This document shows, piece by piece, positions 1 through 5,784 of a stretch of DNA of 14,089 bases. The stretch's first letter is position 1. Every line of letters starts with the position of its first letter. Below the pieces are notes generated by a model. That model saw only the letters and a list, made by a program, of their open reading frames with translations, had not been told where the DNA came from and made no database searches. This DNA comes from a candidate division TA06 bacterium (GTDB lineage: Bacteria; Hydrothermota; DG-26; E44-bin18; JADFOU01), in assembly GCA_022562655.1 (NCBI GenBank), contig JADFOU010000019.1, positions 1 through 14,089 on the forward strand, read 5' to 3'. A program made the translations under genes and the position numbers.

Positions 1-87
1 GGTTCCAATTACGACCGCCACCAGCATCTCGATTCCGAGACTCCCGTAATGGAGGAGTTCATCGGAGAGACGACTCTCTTTTTTCAT
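1..87 (-). CDS. AtpZ/AtpI-like ATP synthase accessory protein, N-terminal part only
   Basis: This short reading frame starts at an ATG on the minus strand (87-85) and runs open for 29 codons off the window edge. The visible peptide begins MKKESRLSDELLHYGSLGIE and continues into a hydrophobic stretch, MLVAVVIGT. A short charged head followed by a YxSLGIEM...VVIG segment is typical of the AtpZ/AtpI family, small membrane proteins encoded at the head of F-type ATP synthase operons and thought to help assemble the c-ring or carry cations. Its ATG overlaps the rex stop codon (shared ATGA), so the two genes are very likely translated together. No good ribosome binding site is visible, which fits coupling. 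Only 29 residues can be seen, so the family call is moderate. The atpB/E/F genes expected next would lie outside the window. Confidence 0.6.
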   Translation of the reverse strand, partial: MKKESRLSDELLHYGSLGIEMLVAVVIGT

Positions 88-731
88 TTTGCTCTTGAAG
101 GGATCGAACCCTTATTTTCCAAGAAGAAAGAGAGACGGTCCAGTTCGATAGAGAGATCTACATTTTGGAGAATGATGAAATCCGGCACAGTAACTCGAGA
201 AGGAGCAAAGTTGAGAATCGCCCTCACGCCTACTTCAATCAATTCGTCCACCACTTTTTGAGTCGCTGCAGAGGGGACGGTGACGATCCCGATGCTGATT
301 CCGTCCTTAGATAGGATTGGTTTGAGTTCGGTTACATCTTGAATGACCAGACCTCCCCTTTGACAACCAATCTTCCGCCGATCATTATCAAAGATTGCCG
401 TGATCTGAAACCCTTCTTCTTTGAAACGGTCGTATGAGAGGAGAGCTGAGCCCAGATTTCCCACTCCCACCAGGGCCATCTTGCGGCTGTCTTCCTTTCT
501 TAAGATTTGGGAGAGTTTGTCTTGCAGGTCTGTGAGATCATATCCTACCCCGGGCTTGCCAAAATTCCCGAAATAGGAGAGATCTTTCCGCACCTGGGCT
601 GCGTTGTTCCCCGTTCTTTCTCCCAACTCTTCGGAGGAGACATACCTCACCCCTTCCTCGGTCAAGGAGCTGAGAACCCGATAATAGAGGGCAATCCTTG
701 TGACCCCACTGGGGCCGATCTGTTTCTTCAA
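84..731 (-). CDS. rex: Redox-sensing transcriptional repressor Rex
   Basis: Rex is a homodimeric cytoplasmic repressor that senses the NADH/NAD+ ratio. It binds DNA when NADH is low and lets go when NADH rises. The 215-residue product has the usual length. Residues 1-80 form the winged-helix DNA-binding domain, with the family signatures YVSSEELGERTG and RKDLSYFGNFGKPGVGY (about 48-64). Residues 85-200 form a Rossmann domain with the NADH-binding GVGNLG loop (89-94), an acidic residue in IFDND (about 115) and the late motif ILNFAP. The start is a TTG at 731-729. No ATG or GTG lies between it and the upstream stop, and the homologous N-terminus fits this start. A Rex box and a promoter lie just upstream, and the gene overlaps the following atpZ-like gene by four bases, so autoregulation and control of the ATP synthase genes are likely. 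Confidence 0.95.
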   Translation of the reverse strand: MKKQIGPSGVTRIALYYRVLSSLTEEGVRYVSSEELGERTGNNAAQVRKDLSYFGNFGKPGVGYDLTDLQDKLSQILRKEDSRKMALVGVGNLGSALLSYDRFKEEGFQITAIFDNDRRKIGCQRGGLVIQDVTELKPILSKDGISIGIVTVPSAATQKVVDELIEVGVRAILNFAPSRVTVPDFIILQNVDLSIELDRLSFFLENKGSIPSRAK

Positions 732-741
732 GACTCTTTGC

Positions 742-759
742 TTGTGCCTTTTGTCACAA
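742..759 (-). promoter_or_regulatory. Rex operator (Rex box) upstream of rex
   Basis: The site is TTGTG, eight bases, CACAA, which has the outer half-sites and spacing of the known Rex consensus TTGTGAANNNNTTCACAA. It begins 11 bases upstream of the rex TTG start. It sits immediately downstream of the proposed -10 element, covering roughly +4 to +21, where a bound repressor would block transcription. The inner bases (ACAAAAGG on the minus strand) depart from the consensus. Autoregulation by Rex is common in this family. Confidence 0.8.
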
Positions 760-769
760 AGTTGGTTAC

Positions 770-798
770 ATCTTACTGGTTTGCAAATGGGTTGTCAA
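770..798 (-). promoter_or_regulatory. Sigma-70-type promoter of rex
   Basis: On the minus strand a perfect -35 hexamer, TTGACA (798-793), is followed after exactly 17 bases by TAAGAT (775-770), which matches the -10 consensus at four of six positions. Transcription would start near 763, just ahead of the Rex box. The promoter lies between hisC and rex, so rex and the atp genes can be transcribed independently of hisC. Confidence 0.65.
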
Positions 799-872
799 GA
801 AAAAATTTAATATCCGTAGGAGATTACAGATTTCAAATCCTTCCATTTTTCAATTTTGATCCTGGATTCATT

Positions 873-1967
873 TCAGCGCTTCATCACCTTCTTCAAGGCT
901 GTAAGGAATTTACGAATCTGAGCCTGGGTTCCCACCGTGACCCGAATGGCATTGGATAAACCGTACATCTCCAGAGGTCGCACCACAATCCCCTCTCGTA
1001 AGAGTTTCTGGAAAACCTTTTGGGCATTGGTCTTGAGGTCAATGGTTATAAAATTGCCTTCCGAAGGGAGGTAATTGAAGCCCTCTTTCTGAAGTGCTTT
1101 ATAGAGGAAGAGTTTTCCCTCCCGATTGGTTCGGACGGATCTCTGGATGTGCTCTTGATCATCCACGGCTGCCTGGGCGGCATCCTGAGCGATTCGGCTT
1201 GTATTAAAGGGCTCCCGGATCTGATGTATGAGTTGAATCAGTTCCTTTTTCGCAATTCCAAAACCAATTCGAAGACCTGCCAATCCGTGTACCTTAGAAA
1301 AGGTACGGAGTATGATTACATTTCTCCCCTCTTTTATGTAGGGAAGAGTATTCGGGTAATCCTCTCGCTCCAGATACTCATAGTAGGCTTCATCCATAAC
1401 CGTCGCTATATTTTCTGGCACCTCATTTAAAAACTGGGCGATCTCATCCTTCTTATTCATTGTCCCCGTCGGATTATTGGGGTTGGCTATGAAAATCACT
1501 TTGGTCTTTGGTGTGATTGCCGATCTCATGGCTTGAAGGTCATGACCATATCCCTTGGCAGGGACGACTACATTTTTACCGCCGACAATACGAGTCGCCA
1601 ATTGAAAGATGGTGAATGCATATTGGGACGAGATGACCTCCTCTCCTTTCGAAACGAAAGCTTTGACGATCAGTTCAATCACTTCACAGGATCCTGCCCC
1701 TAAGATGATTTCCTCTCGATTGACTTGGAGCCTTTCCGCTAATTTTTCCCGAAGGGAAAAACCGGTCCCCTCCGGGTAATAATGGAGATTTCTCAACTCC
1801 CGTTCAATCGCTTCCAATGCAAGGGGGGAGGGGCCCAGGGGATTTTCATTGGAAGCCAATTTGATGATCTCCCCTTTGAGCCCTAACTCCCTCCGGATTT
1901 CCTCTATGGGTTTCCCGGTGATATAAGGCTTGATTGCAAGGATCTCTTTACGGACCAATGCCTTCAT
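873..1967 (-). CDS. hisC: Histidinol-phosphate aminotransferase
   Basis: HisC is a PLP-dependent class I/II aminotransferase that converts imidazole acetol-phosphate and glutamate to histidinol phosphate in histidine synthesis. The 364-residue length is normal. Visible motifs include KLASNENPLGPSP (about 37-48), the phosphate-binding region GAGSCEVI (about 90-97), ANPNNPTGT (161-169), DEAYYEY (192-198), and the Schiff-base lysine in FSKVHGLAGLRIG (Lys225). The start is the ATG at 1967-1965, with GAGG and GTGAG elements upstream, the nearest thing to a ribosome binding site in the window. No other his genes are nearby. Some HisC enzymes also act on aromatic amino acids or their keto acids, so a role in tyrosine or phenylalanine synthesis is possible. 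It is followed by rex after about 140 bases that contain a separate promoter. Confidence 0.93.
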   Translation of the reverse strand: MKALVRKEILAIKPYITGKPIEEIRRELGLKGEIIKLASNENPLGPSPLALEAIERELRNLHYYPEGTGFSLREKLAERLQVNREEIILGAGSCEVIELIVKAFVSKGEEVISSQYAFTIFQLATRIVGGKNVVVPAKGYGHDLQAMRSAITPKTKVIFIANPNNPTGTMNKKDEIAQFLNEVPENIATVMDEAYYEYLEREDYPNTLPYIKEGRNVIILRTFSKVHGLAGLRIGFGIAKKELIQLIHQIREPFNTSRIAQDAAQAAVDDQEHIQRSVRTNREGKLFLYKALQKEGFNYLPSEGNFITIDLKTNAQKVFQKLLREGIVVRPLEMYGLSNAIRVTVGTQAQIRKFLTALKKVMKR

Positions 1968-2008
1968 ATTCTCACTGCCTCAAGGTTACGGTCTTTGAAT
2001 ATGATAAC

Positions 2009-2037
2009 TTTATATCACTTTTCCCCATCTGAATCAA
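2009..2037 (-). promoter_or_regulatory. Probable promoter of hisC
   Basis: On the minus strand TTGATT (2037-2032) is followed after 17 bases by TATAAA (2014-2009), giving four of six and five of six consensus matches. It lies about 40 bases upstream of the hisC start in the divergent hisC/der gap. No operator-like palindrome is evident at this site. Confidence 0.5.
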
Positions 2038-2116
2038 GAACAAATTCAGATCAATGAAAAATGGAAAGGGATAGGAAGAGAGACTCACTAATTTTCATCG
2101 GTTAGGTTTTTTCCCC

Positions 2117-2145
2117 TTGCATAAAAAGGGATGATTTGATATATT
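2117..2145 (+). promoter_or_regulatory. Probable promoter of der and the rightward gene cluster
   Basis: TTGCAT (2117-2122) and TATATT (2140-2145) are separated by 17 bases. The -10 matches at five of six positions, the -35 at only three. A short inverted repeat (ACGAT at 2154-2158 and ATCGT at 2164-2168) sits just downstream of the -10 and could be a hairpin or operator in the 5' leader. The leader to the der ATG would be about 65 bases. Confidence 0.45.
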
Positions 2146-2219
2146 AGTTTGGAACGATATAGGATCGTAATGATCAAATCCTCTTTTTTCGTTATTGAAT
2201 ACTTTTAGAGAAATTCAAG

Positions 2220-3542
2220 ATGGGTCTTCCGATTGTCGCTATTTTGGGACGCCCCAATGTGGGGAAGTCGAGTCTCTTTAACCGGATCCTCCGTAAAAGG
2301 ATTGCCATTGTTGAAGGAACACCTGGTGTGACCCGGGACAGAAACTATGGTGAGGTAGATTGGGGAGGATTCTCTTTTCTCATCGTGGATACGGGAGGGT
2401 TTATCCCGAAGACAGAAGAGGAGAGGGAGATCTTGGTGAATGATCAAATTGACTATGCCGTCCGTGAGTCGGATCTTGTCATTTTTGTGGTGGATGGAAA
2501 GGAGGGTCCTCATCCCCTGGATTTTGATCTTGTGGAGTTGGTGAGGAAGAAGGGAAAATCCACCCTCCTTGCAGTGAACAAAGTGGATAACGCAAGAGGA
2601 GAGGAGGTTCTCTCGGAATTCTTTACTCTCGGTCTGGGGACTCCCCATCCCATTTCCGCCCTTCAGGGAAGAGGGGTGGGAGATCTTTTGGATGAGTTGG
2701 TCTCCCTTTTTCGGAAGGAAGGAGTCGGAAGGCGAAATTCCGAATTCCGCACTCCGCACTCCGTACTTCCCCGGATTGCCATCGTCGGACGTCCCAATGT
2801 GGGAAAATCCTCCATCGTGAATAAGATCTTGGGGGAGGACCGTCTCATTGTGGATCCAGTTCCAGGGACCACCCGGGATTCTATTGACACGCATTTTCGT
2901 TTGAATGGGAAAGAAGTGGTTCTTGTGGATACTGCTGGATTAAAGCGGAAAACAAAGATGAAGGGAACTCTGGAAGGTCTCTCTACCTTGCGGACTCTGG
3001 GAAGTCTCGAAAGATGCGATGTTGCCCTATTCGTGTTAGATGGAACAGAGACCTTGACAAGACAGGATAAGCGGATTGCCTCTCTGATTCAGGATAGGGG
3101 AAAGGGAGCTGTCCTTGCCATCAATAAGGCAGATCAGATAGAGGAGGAGGATCGGGAAGGGATTTGGTTCTTTTTCCAGCGTGAACTGGATTTCTTGGCT
3201 TCTCCACCCATTCACTTCACCTCAGCCGTGACAGGTGAAGGGATTGAAAACTCTCTTCTCACCACGATAGAGATCTATGAAGAGGCGGGGAAGGAGGTAG
3301 GTCCGACGGAACTGGCAGAGGTTCTGGTGGAGGCGCGCCGGAAGCACCCGCCTCCCCTCTCTGGAAAGGGATTGAGGATCAAGCAATGGAGACAGAAGGG
3401 AGTTCGTCCTCCGAAATTTCTCCTATATACGAATCAACCGGATTTGATTCCCCCAACCTATCTCCAATATCTAAAAAGAAAACTGAGGGAGCGATTTGGG
3501 TTTAAAGGAATTCCAATTGAGATCAAACCAGTGAAGATGTGA
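2220..3542 (+). CDS. der: Ribosome-associated GTPase Der (EngA)
   Basis: Der is an essential GTPase needed for assembly of the 50S ribosomal subunit. It is unusual in having two GTPase domains in tandem followed by a KH-like RNA-binding domain. The 440-residue product shows both: the first has GRPNVGKSS (10-18), DTGG (57-60) and NKVD (120-123); the second has GRPNVGKSS (190-198), DTAG (237-240) and NKAD (302-305). The C-terminal KH-like region follows to the end (IKPVKM). The linker between the two GTPase domains is odd: residues about 173-184 (NSEFRTPHSVLP) are encoded by five degenerate 7-base repeats (2737-2771), so repeat DNA appears to have entered the gene in frame. The ATG is the first start after an in-frame stop, and no Shine-Dalgarno sequence is visible. 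It heads a run of co-directional genes with plsY and gpsA. Confidence 0.96.
   Translation: MGLPIVAILGRPNVGKSSLFNRILRKRIAIVEGTPGVTRDRNYGEVDWGGFSFLIVDTGGFIPKTEEEREILVNDQIDYAVRESDLVIFVVDGKEGPHPLDFDLVELVRKKGKSTLLAVNKVDNARGEEVLSEFFTLGLGTPHPISALQGRGVGDLLDELVSLFRKEGVGRRNSEFRTPHSVLPRIAIVGRPNVGKSSIVNKILGEDRLIVDPVPGTTRDSIDTHFRLNGKEVVLVDTAGLKRKTKMKGTLEGLSTLRTLGSLERCDVALFVLDGTETLTRQDKRIASLIQDRGKGAVLAINKADQIEEEDREGIWFFFQRELDFLASPPIHFTSAVTGEGIENSLLTTIEIYEEAGKEVGPTELAEVLVEARRKHPPPLSGKGLRIKQWRQKGVRPPKFLLYTNQPDLIPPTYLQYLKRKLRERFGFKGIPIEIKPVKM
2737..2771 (+). repeat. Five 7-base repeats inside the der linker
   Basis: Five consecutive 7-base units close to AYTCCGM (ATTCCGA, ATTCCGC, ACTCCGC, ACTCCGT, ACTTCCC) lie at 2737-2771, in frame with der. 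They encode the stretch joining the two GTPase domains. Related heptads occur in the intergenic gaps of this window. Confidence 0.85.
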
Positions 3543-3610
3543 CTGGTTAAATGGGTATTGGTTAAATCAAACTGATTCCCATTTGAGATTTATCCATTTA
3601 ACGAATCACC
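3543..3610 (+). repeat. Degenerate short repeats forming an inverted repeat after der
   Basis: The der-plsY gap consists largely of units close to GGTTAAAT / GGGTATT. A 12-base arm at 3546-3557 (GTTAAATGGGTA) is complementary at 11 of 12 positions to 3591-3602. No T-run follows, so it does not look like a standard terminator. Confidence 0.7.
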
Positions 3611-3622
3611 AATTGCTTGTTC

Positions 3623-4252
3623 ATGGAGACTTTATTAAGGACAAGTCTTGCCTTCCTCCTCAGTTTTGGAATCGGCTCACTTCCCTTTGGTTATTGGATT
3701 CCAAAACTCTCTCGGGGGATGGACATCCGTAGATTGGGGAGTGGGAATGTCGGTACCAGTAATGTCTTTCGGGTGATGGGGTGGAAGGGTGGGGTTCTGG
3801 TTCTCATCCTGGATCTTACAAAGGGTTTTCTTCCCACTCTTCTGGCAGGTTCTTTCTGGGGGCTCAATCTCTCCATTCTGGTGGGTTTGGGAGCGGTGTT
3901 GGGCCATATCTTCACACCCATTTTGGGTTTTAAAGGTGGAAAAGGGGTTGCAACAGGATCCGGTGCCTTTTTGGCAATTGCTCCACTTGCTGTCTTCCTT
4001 GCATTCGGAATTTGGCTCCTAATCCTTTTCCTCTTTCGTTACGTCTCTCTCGCATCCCTCATCGCTTCCCTGTCGGTTCCCCTCCTCCTTCTGGCAGAAA
4101 GGAACTTCCACATTGGAGAATACTCTCTTCAAACCTTTACCCTGAGCCTCCTGGTCATGATGACCGTTTTTCTTCGACATCTCTCTAATCTTAAGAGGCT
4201 TTTCCGAGGTGAGGAGCTGAAATTTCAATTTAAAATGCAAAATGCAAAATGA
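3623..4252 (+). CDS. plsY: Glycerol-3-phosphate acyltransferase PlsY
   Basis: PlsY is an inner-membrane enzyme that transfers an acyl group from acyl-phosphate to glycerol-3-phosphate, making lysophosphatidic acid, the first step of phospholipid synthesis in most bacteria. The 209-residue product is largely hydrophobic with several membrane segments. It carries the three family motifs: GSLPFGY (18-24), GSGNVGTSN (39-47) and GFKGGKGVAT (102-111). I chose the ATG at 3623. A TTG two codons upstream (3617) is in frame but less likely, and neither has a Shine-Dalgarno sequence. The last ten or so residues (KFQFKMQNAK) are encoded by 7-base repeats that run into the following gap, so the tail is probably not a conserved part of the enzyme. 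gpsA, which makes its substrate, is next. Confidence 0.95.
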   Translation: METLLRTSLAFLLSFGIGSLPFGYWIPKLSRGMDIRRLGSGNVGTSNVFRVMGWKGGVLVLILDLTKGFLPTLLAGSFWGLNLSILVGLGAVLGHIFTPILGFKGGKGVATGSGAFLAIAPLAVFLAFGIWLLILFLFRYVSLASLIASLSVPLLLLAERNFHIGEYSLQTFTLSLLVMMTVFLRHLSNLKRLFRGEELKFQFKMQNAK

Positions 4253-4254
4253 AG
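4220..4254 (+). repeat. Five 7-base repeats across the plsY stop codon
   Basis: Units AAATTTC, AATTTAA, AATGCAA, AATGCAA and AATGAAG follow each other without gaps. They encode the PlsY C-terminal tail and supply its TGA stop (4250-4252). Confidence 0.85.
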
Positions 4255-4260
4255 AACCAC

Positions 4261-4282
4261 GGGATTTCGCTGATTTTCACCC
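4261..4282 (+). repeat. Left copy of an inverted repeat flanking gpsA
   Basis: This 22-base stretch, beginning GGGATTTCGCTG, is the reverse complement of 5409-5430 with a single mismatch. The two copies face each other across gpsA. It probably belongs to a dispersed repeat family; no transposase is associated with it. Confidence 0.75.
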
Positions 4283-4297
4283 CGCCTAAGGGGGGTG
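4278..4297 (+). repeat. Palindromic element of the CCGCCTAAGG type
   Basis: CACCCC at 4278-4283 pairs with GGGGTG at 4292-4297 around a GCCTAAGG core. It is a looser relative of the TCCGCCTWAGGCGGA palindrome found elsewhere in the window. It could act as a hairpin between plsY and gpsA, but no U-tract follows directly. Confidence 0.55.
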
Positions 4298-4360
4298 GTT
4301 TCAAATCCGATATTTTTCCCTGCGCTCTTTGTGTCTTTTTGGTGAAACACTATTGAATTC

Positions 4361-5377
4361 ATGAAGAAAAAGAGGGTTGCGATCTTAGGGGCGGGGAATT
4401 GGGGGACAACCCTTTCCCTCCTCTTGGAATCTCGGGGTTACTCCACAAGCCTCTGGGAGCCTTCTCCGGAGAGGGCAAAAGAACTTCTCGTGTGTCGCGA
4501 AAATCGACAATACCTTCCAGAGGTTCCCATACCTCGTGAAATTCACATCTCTTCGGATTTAGGAGAAGTTACCCGGGAAGCAGGGGTTCTCATCTTCGCC
4601 CTTCCCACTCACGGAATGAGGGAAGTGGCGAGAAGGGTCAGCGGTTTAAATTCGATGAATCCGCTGACAGATCCCCTCGTGGTCAGTTTTTCTAAAGGAC
4701 TTGAGGAGAGAACCCATTTAAGAATGTCTCAGGTTTTGGGTGAGGAACTGCCGGAAGGGTGGAGGGTTGCCGTTTTGTCCGGTCCAACCATTGCCAATGA
4801 GGTGGTGAAGGGGATGACCACTACCGCTGTAGCCTCCGCTCAAGAGATAGATGTGGCTGAGGAAGTTCAAACCCTCATCACCTCTGACAGTTTTCGTGTC
4901 TACACCAGTTCCGATGTTACAGGAGTTGAATTGGGAGGGGCTTTGAAAAATGTGATCACCATCGCAGCCGGGATTGGAGACGGTCTCGATCTCGGAGCCA
5001 ATGCAAAGGGTGCCCTCCTTACCCGCGGGATGGCGGAGATCACCAGACTAGGAGTTCAAATGGGAGCTCAGGCACTGACCTTTTCCGGACTGTCGGGGAT
5101 GGGAGATCTCATCACCACTGCTACGAGCCCTCACTCCCGGAACCGTTATTTGGGAATGGAGATCGGAAGAGGCAAGTCTCTAGAAAAGATTCTTTCAGAG
5201 ATGGTGATGGTCGCAGAGGGTGTTAAGACAACGAAAGTAACGAAGGATCTGGCAGAGCGGTATCATGTAGAAATGCCCATTACCCTGAAGGTCTACGAGG
5301 TTTTATTTGAGGGAAAAGACCCGAAAGAGGGATTGGCAGAGTTGATGGAACGAAATCTAAAATCGGAAGTGGGATAA
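4361..5377 (+). CDS. gpsA: Glycerol-3-phosphate dehydrogenase [NAD(P)+]
   Basis: GpsA reduces dihydroxyacetone phosphate to sn-glycerol-3-phosphate, the backbone precursor of phospholipids, in the cytoplasm. The 338-residue product has the standard layout. An N-terminal Rossmann fold carries GAGNWGT (10-16) and the substrate-contacting SKG (111-113). A helical C-terminal domain holds the catalytic lysine in GGALKNV (Lys196) and the signature GLSGMGDLITTATSPHSRNR (243-262). Its product feeds PlsY, encoded immediately upstream, so this is a functional pair. The ATG at 4361 gives the correct N-terminus (KKKRVAILGAGNWG). The only GG-rich element upstream, GGTGA, is about 16 bases away. The gene is bracketed by a 22-base inverted repeat (4261-4282 and 5409-5430). 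Confidence 0.96.
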   Translation: MKKKRVAILGAGNWGTTLSLLLESRGYSTSLWEPSPERAKELLVCRENRQYLPEVPIPREIHISSDLGEVTREAGVLIFALPTHGMREVARRVSGLNSMNPLTDPLVVSFSKGLEERTHLRMSQVLGEELPEGWRVAVLSGPTIANEVVKGMTTTAVASAQEIDVAEEVQTLITSDSFRVYTSSDVTGVELGGALKNVITIAAGIGDGLDLGANAKGALLTRGMAEITRLGVQMGAQALTFSGLSGMGDLITTATSPHSRNRYLGMEIGRGKSLEKILSEMVMVAEGVKTTKVTKDLAERYHVEMPITLKVYEVLFEGKDPKEGLAELMERNLKSEVG

Positions 5378-5398
5378 AGTCAACGGAAACAATGTAAC

Positions 5399-5413
5399 CA
5401 CCCGAATCGGGTG
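5399..5413 (+). repeat. 15-base palindrome after gpsA
   Basis: CACCCGAATCGGGTG has 7-base arms around one central base, 21 bases after the gpsA stop. It could be the stem of a terminator or processing site, but it lacks a following T-run. It overlaps the right copy of the gpsA-flanking inverted repeat. Confidence 0.6.
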
Positions 5414-5430
5414 AAAATCAGTGAAATCCC
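5409..5430 (-). repeat. Right copy of the inverted repeat flanking gpsA
   Basis: This is the reverse complement of 4261-4282 with one mismatch over 22 bases. See the left copy. Confidence 0.75.
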
Positions 5431-5479
5431 TGGCCTGACGCCCCGAGCCCGATTCTCCCTTTGCCCCACCCACGGGCGG

Positions 5480-5502
5480 GCCTGCCTACCGGTCAGGCAG
5501 GC
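5480..5502 (+). repeat. GCCTGCCT palindromic repeat (REP-like)
   Basis: GCCTGCCT (5480-5487) and AGGCAGGC (5495-5502) are perfect complements around a 7-base centre that contains the self-complementary ACCGGT. The surrounding bases are GC-rich, unlike the flanks. Palindromes of this kind, which read CLPVRQAG when translated, are familiar to me as dispersed repeats in genomes of uncultured bacteria. That recollection has not been checked. Confidence 0.75.
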
Positions 5503-5537
5503 AGGACAGGCTTGTGGTGAGAATTTCGATTATTTGA

Positions 5538-5552
5538 TCCGCCTTGAGCGGA
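5538..5552 (+). repeat. TCCGCCTTGAGCGGA palindrome
   Basis: TCCGC and GCGGA arms flank CTTGA. It is one of five copies of a similar 15-base palindrome in intergenic DNA of this window. Confidence 0.65.
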
Positions 5553-5578
5553 TTGTAAAATTGGAATTTCCTAAAAAT

Positions 5579-5645
5579 CGGGGCGTGGCGCAGTCAGATT
5601 AGAGCATGGCGCTTAAGGCGCCAGGGTCACCGGTTCGAATCCAAC
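5579..5645 (+). pseudogene. Decayed tRNA with a proline-tRNA body and UAA anticodon
   Basis: The first 64 bases follow the layout of the intact tRNA-Pro(GGG) 118 bases downstream. There is a CGGGGCG acceptor half (5579-5585), a D arm (5588-5605, with one mismatch: GCGC against GAGC), a strong anticodon stem TGGCG/CGCCA (5607-5623) and an identical ACCGGTTCGAATCC start of the T arm. After 5642 the sequence diverges. The T stem keeps only two pairs and the 3' acceptor half (expected CGCCCCG and ACCA) is absent. The loop CTTAAGG gives anticodon TAA (5614-5616), which would read a leucine codon, yet there is no long variable arm as in tRNA-Leu. It is most likely a degenerate duplicate of a proline tRNA gene. 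Confidence 0.7.
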
Positions 5646-5697
5646 ATTCTGTCAGAAGATTCCGTGAATTCGAATAAAAAGAACAATATAAATGAGT

Positions 5698-5775
5698 CGG
5701 GGCGTGGCGCAGTCAGGTTAGCGCACTAGCATGGGGGGCTAGGGGTCACCGGTTCGAATCCGGTCGCCCCGACCA
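5698..5775 (+). tRNA. tRNA-Pro (anticodon GGG)
   Basis: A complete cloverleaf can be drawn. The acceptor is CGGGGCG with CGCCCCG (5765-5771), the D stem is GCGC/GCGC, and the anticodon stem CTAGC/GCTAG surrounds loop ATGGGGG (5731-5737). The anticodon is GGG at 5733-5735, the variable region is 5 bases, and the T arm is ACCGG TTCGAAT CCGGT. It has discriminator A and an encoded CCA (5773-5775). The C1-G72 pair is typical of bacterial proline tRNAs. The acyltransferase gene begins only 9 bases after the CCA. Confidence 0.97.
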
Positions 5776-5784
5776 ATTTTCCAA

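Noticed and set aside
507..959. 150-codon open frame on the plus strand
   Set aside because: It lies across rex, its promoter and the end of hisC. Both minus-strand proteins are clear family members and the plus-strand product resembles nothing.
2205..2894. 229-codon open frame on the minus strand
   Set aside because: It is antisense to the first half of der, whose GTPase motifs prove the plus-strand frame.
5411..5602. 63-codon open frame containing ACLPVRQAG
   Set aside because: It is a translation through the gpsA-flanking repeat, the GCCTGCCT palindrome and the 5' part of the decayed tRNA, so it is not a gene.
5614..5616. Functional tRNA-Leu(UAA)
   Set aside because: There is no long variable arm, the T stem is broken and the 3' acceptor half is missing; the body matches proline tRNA.
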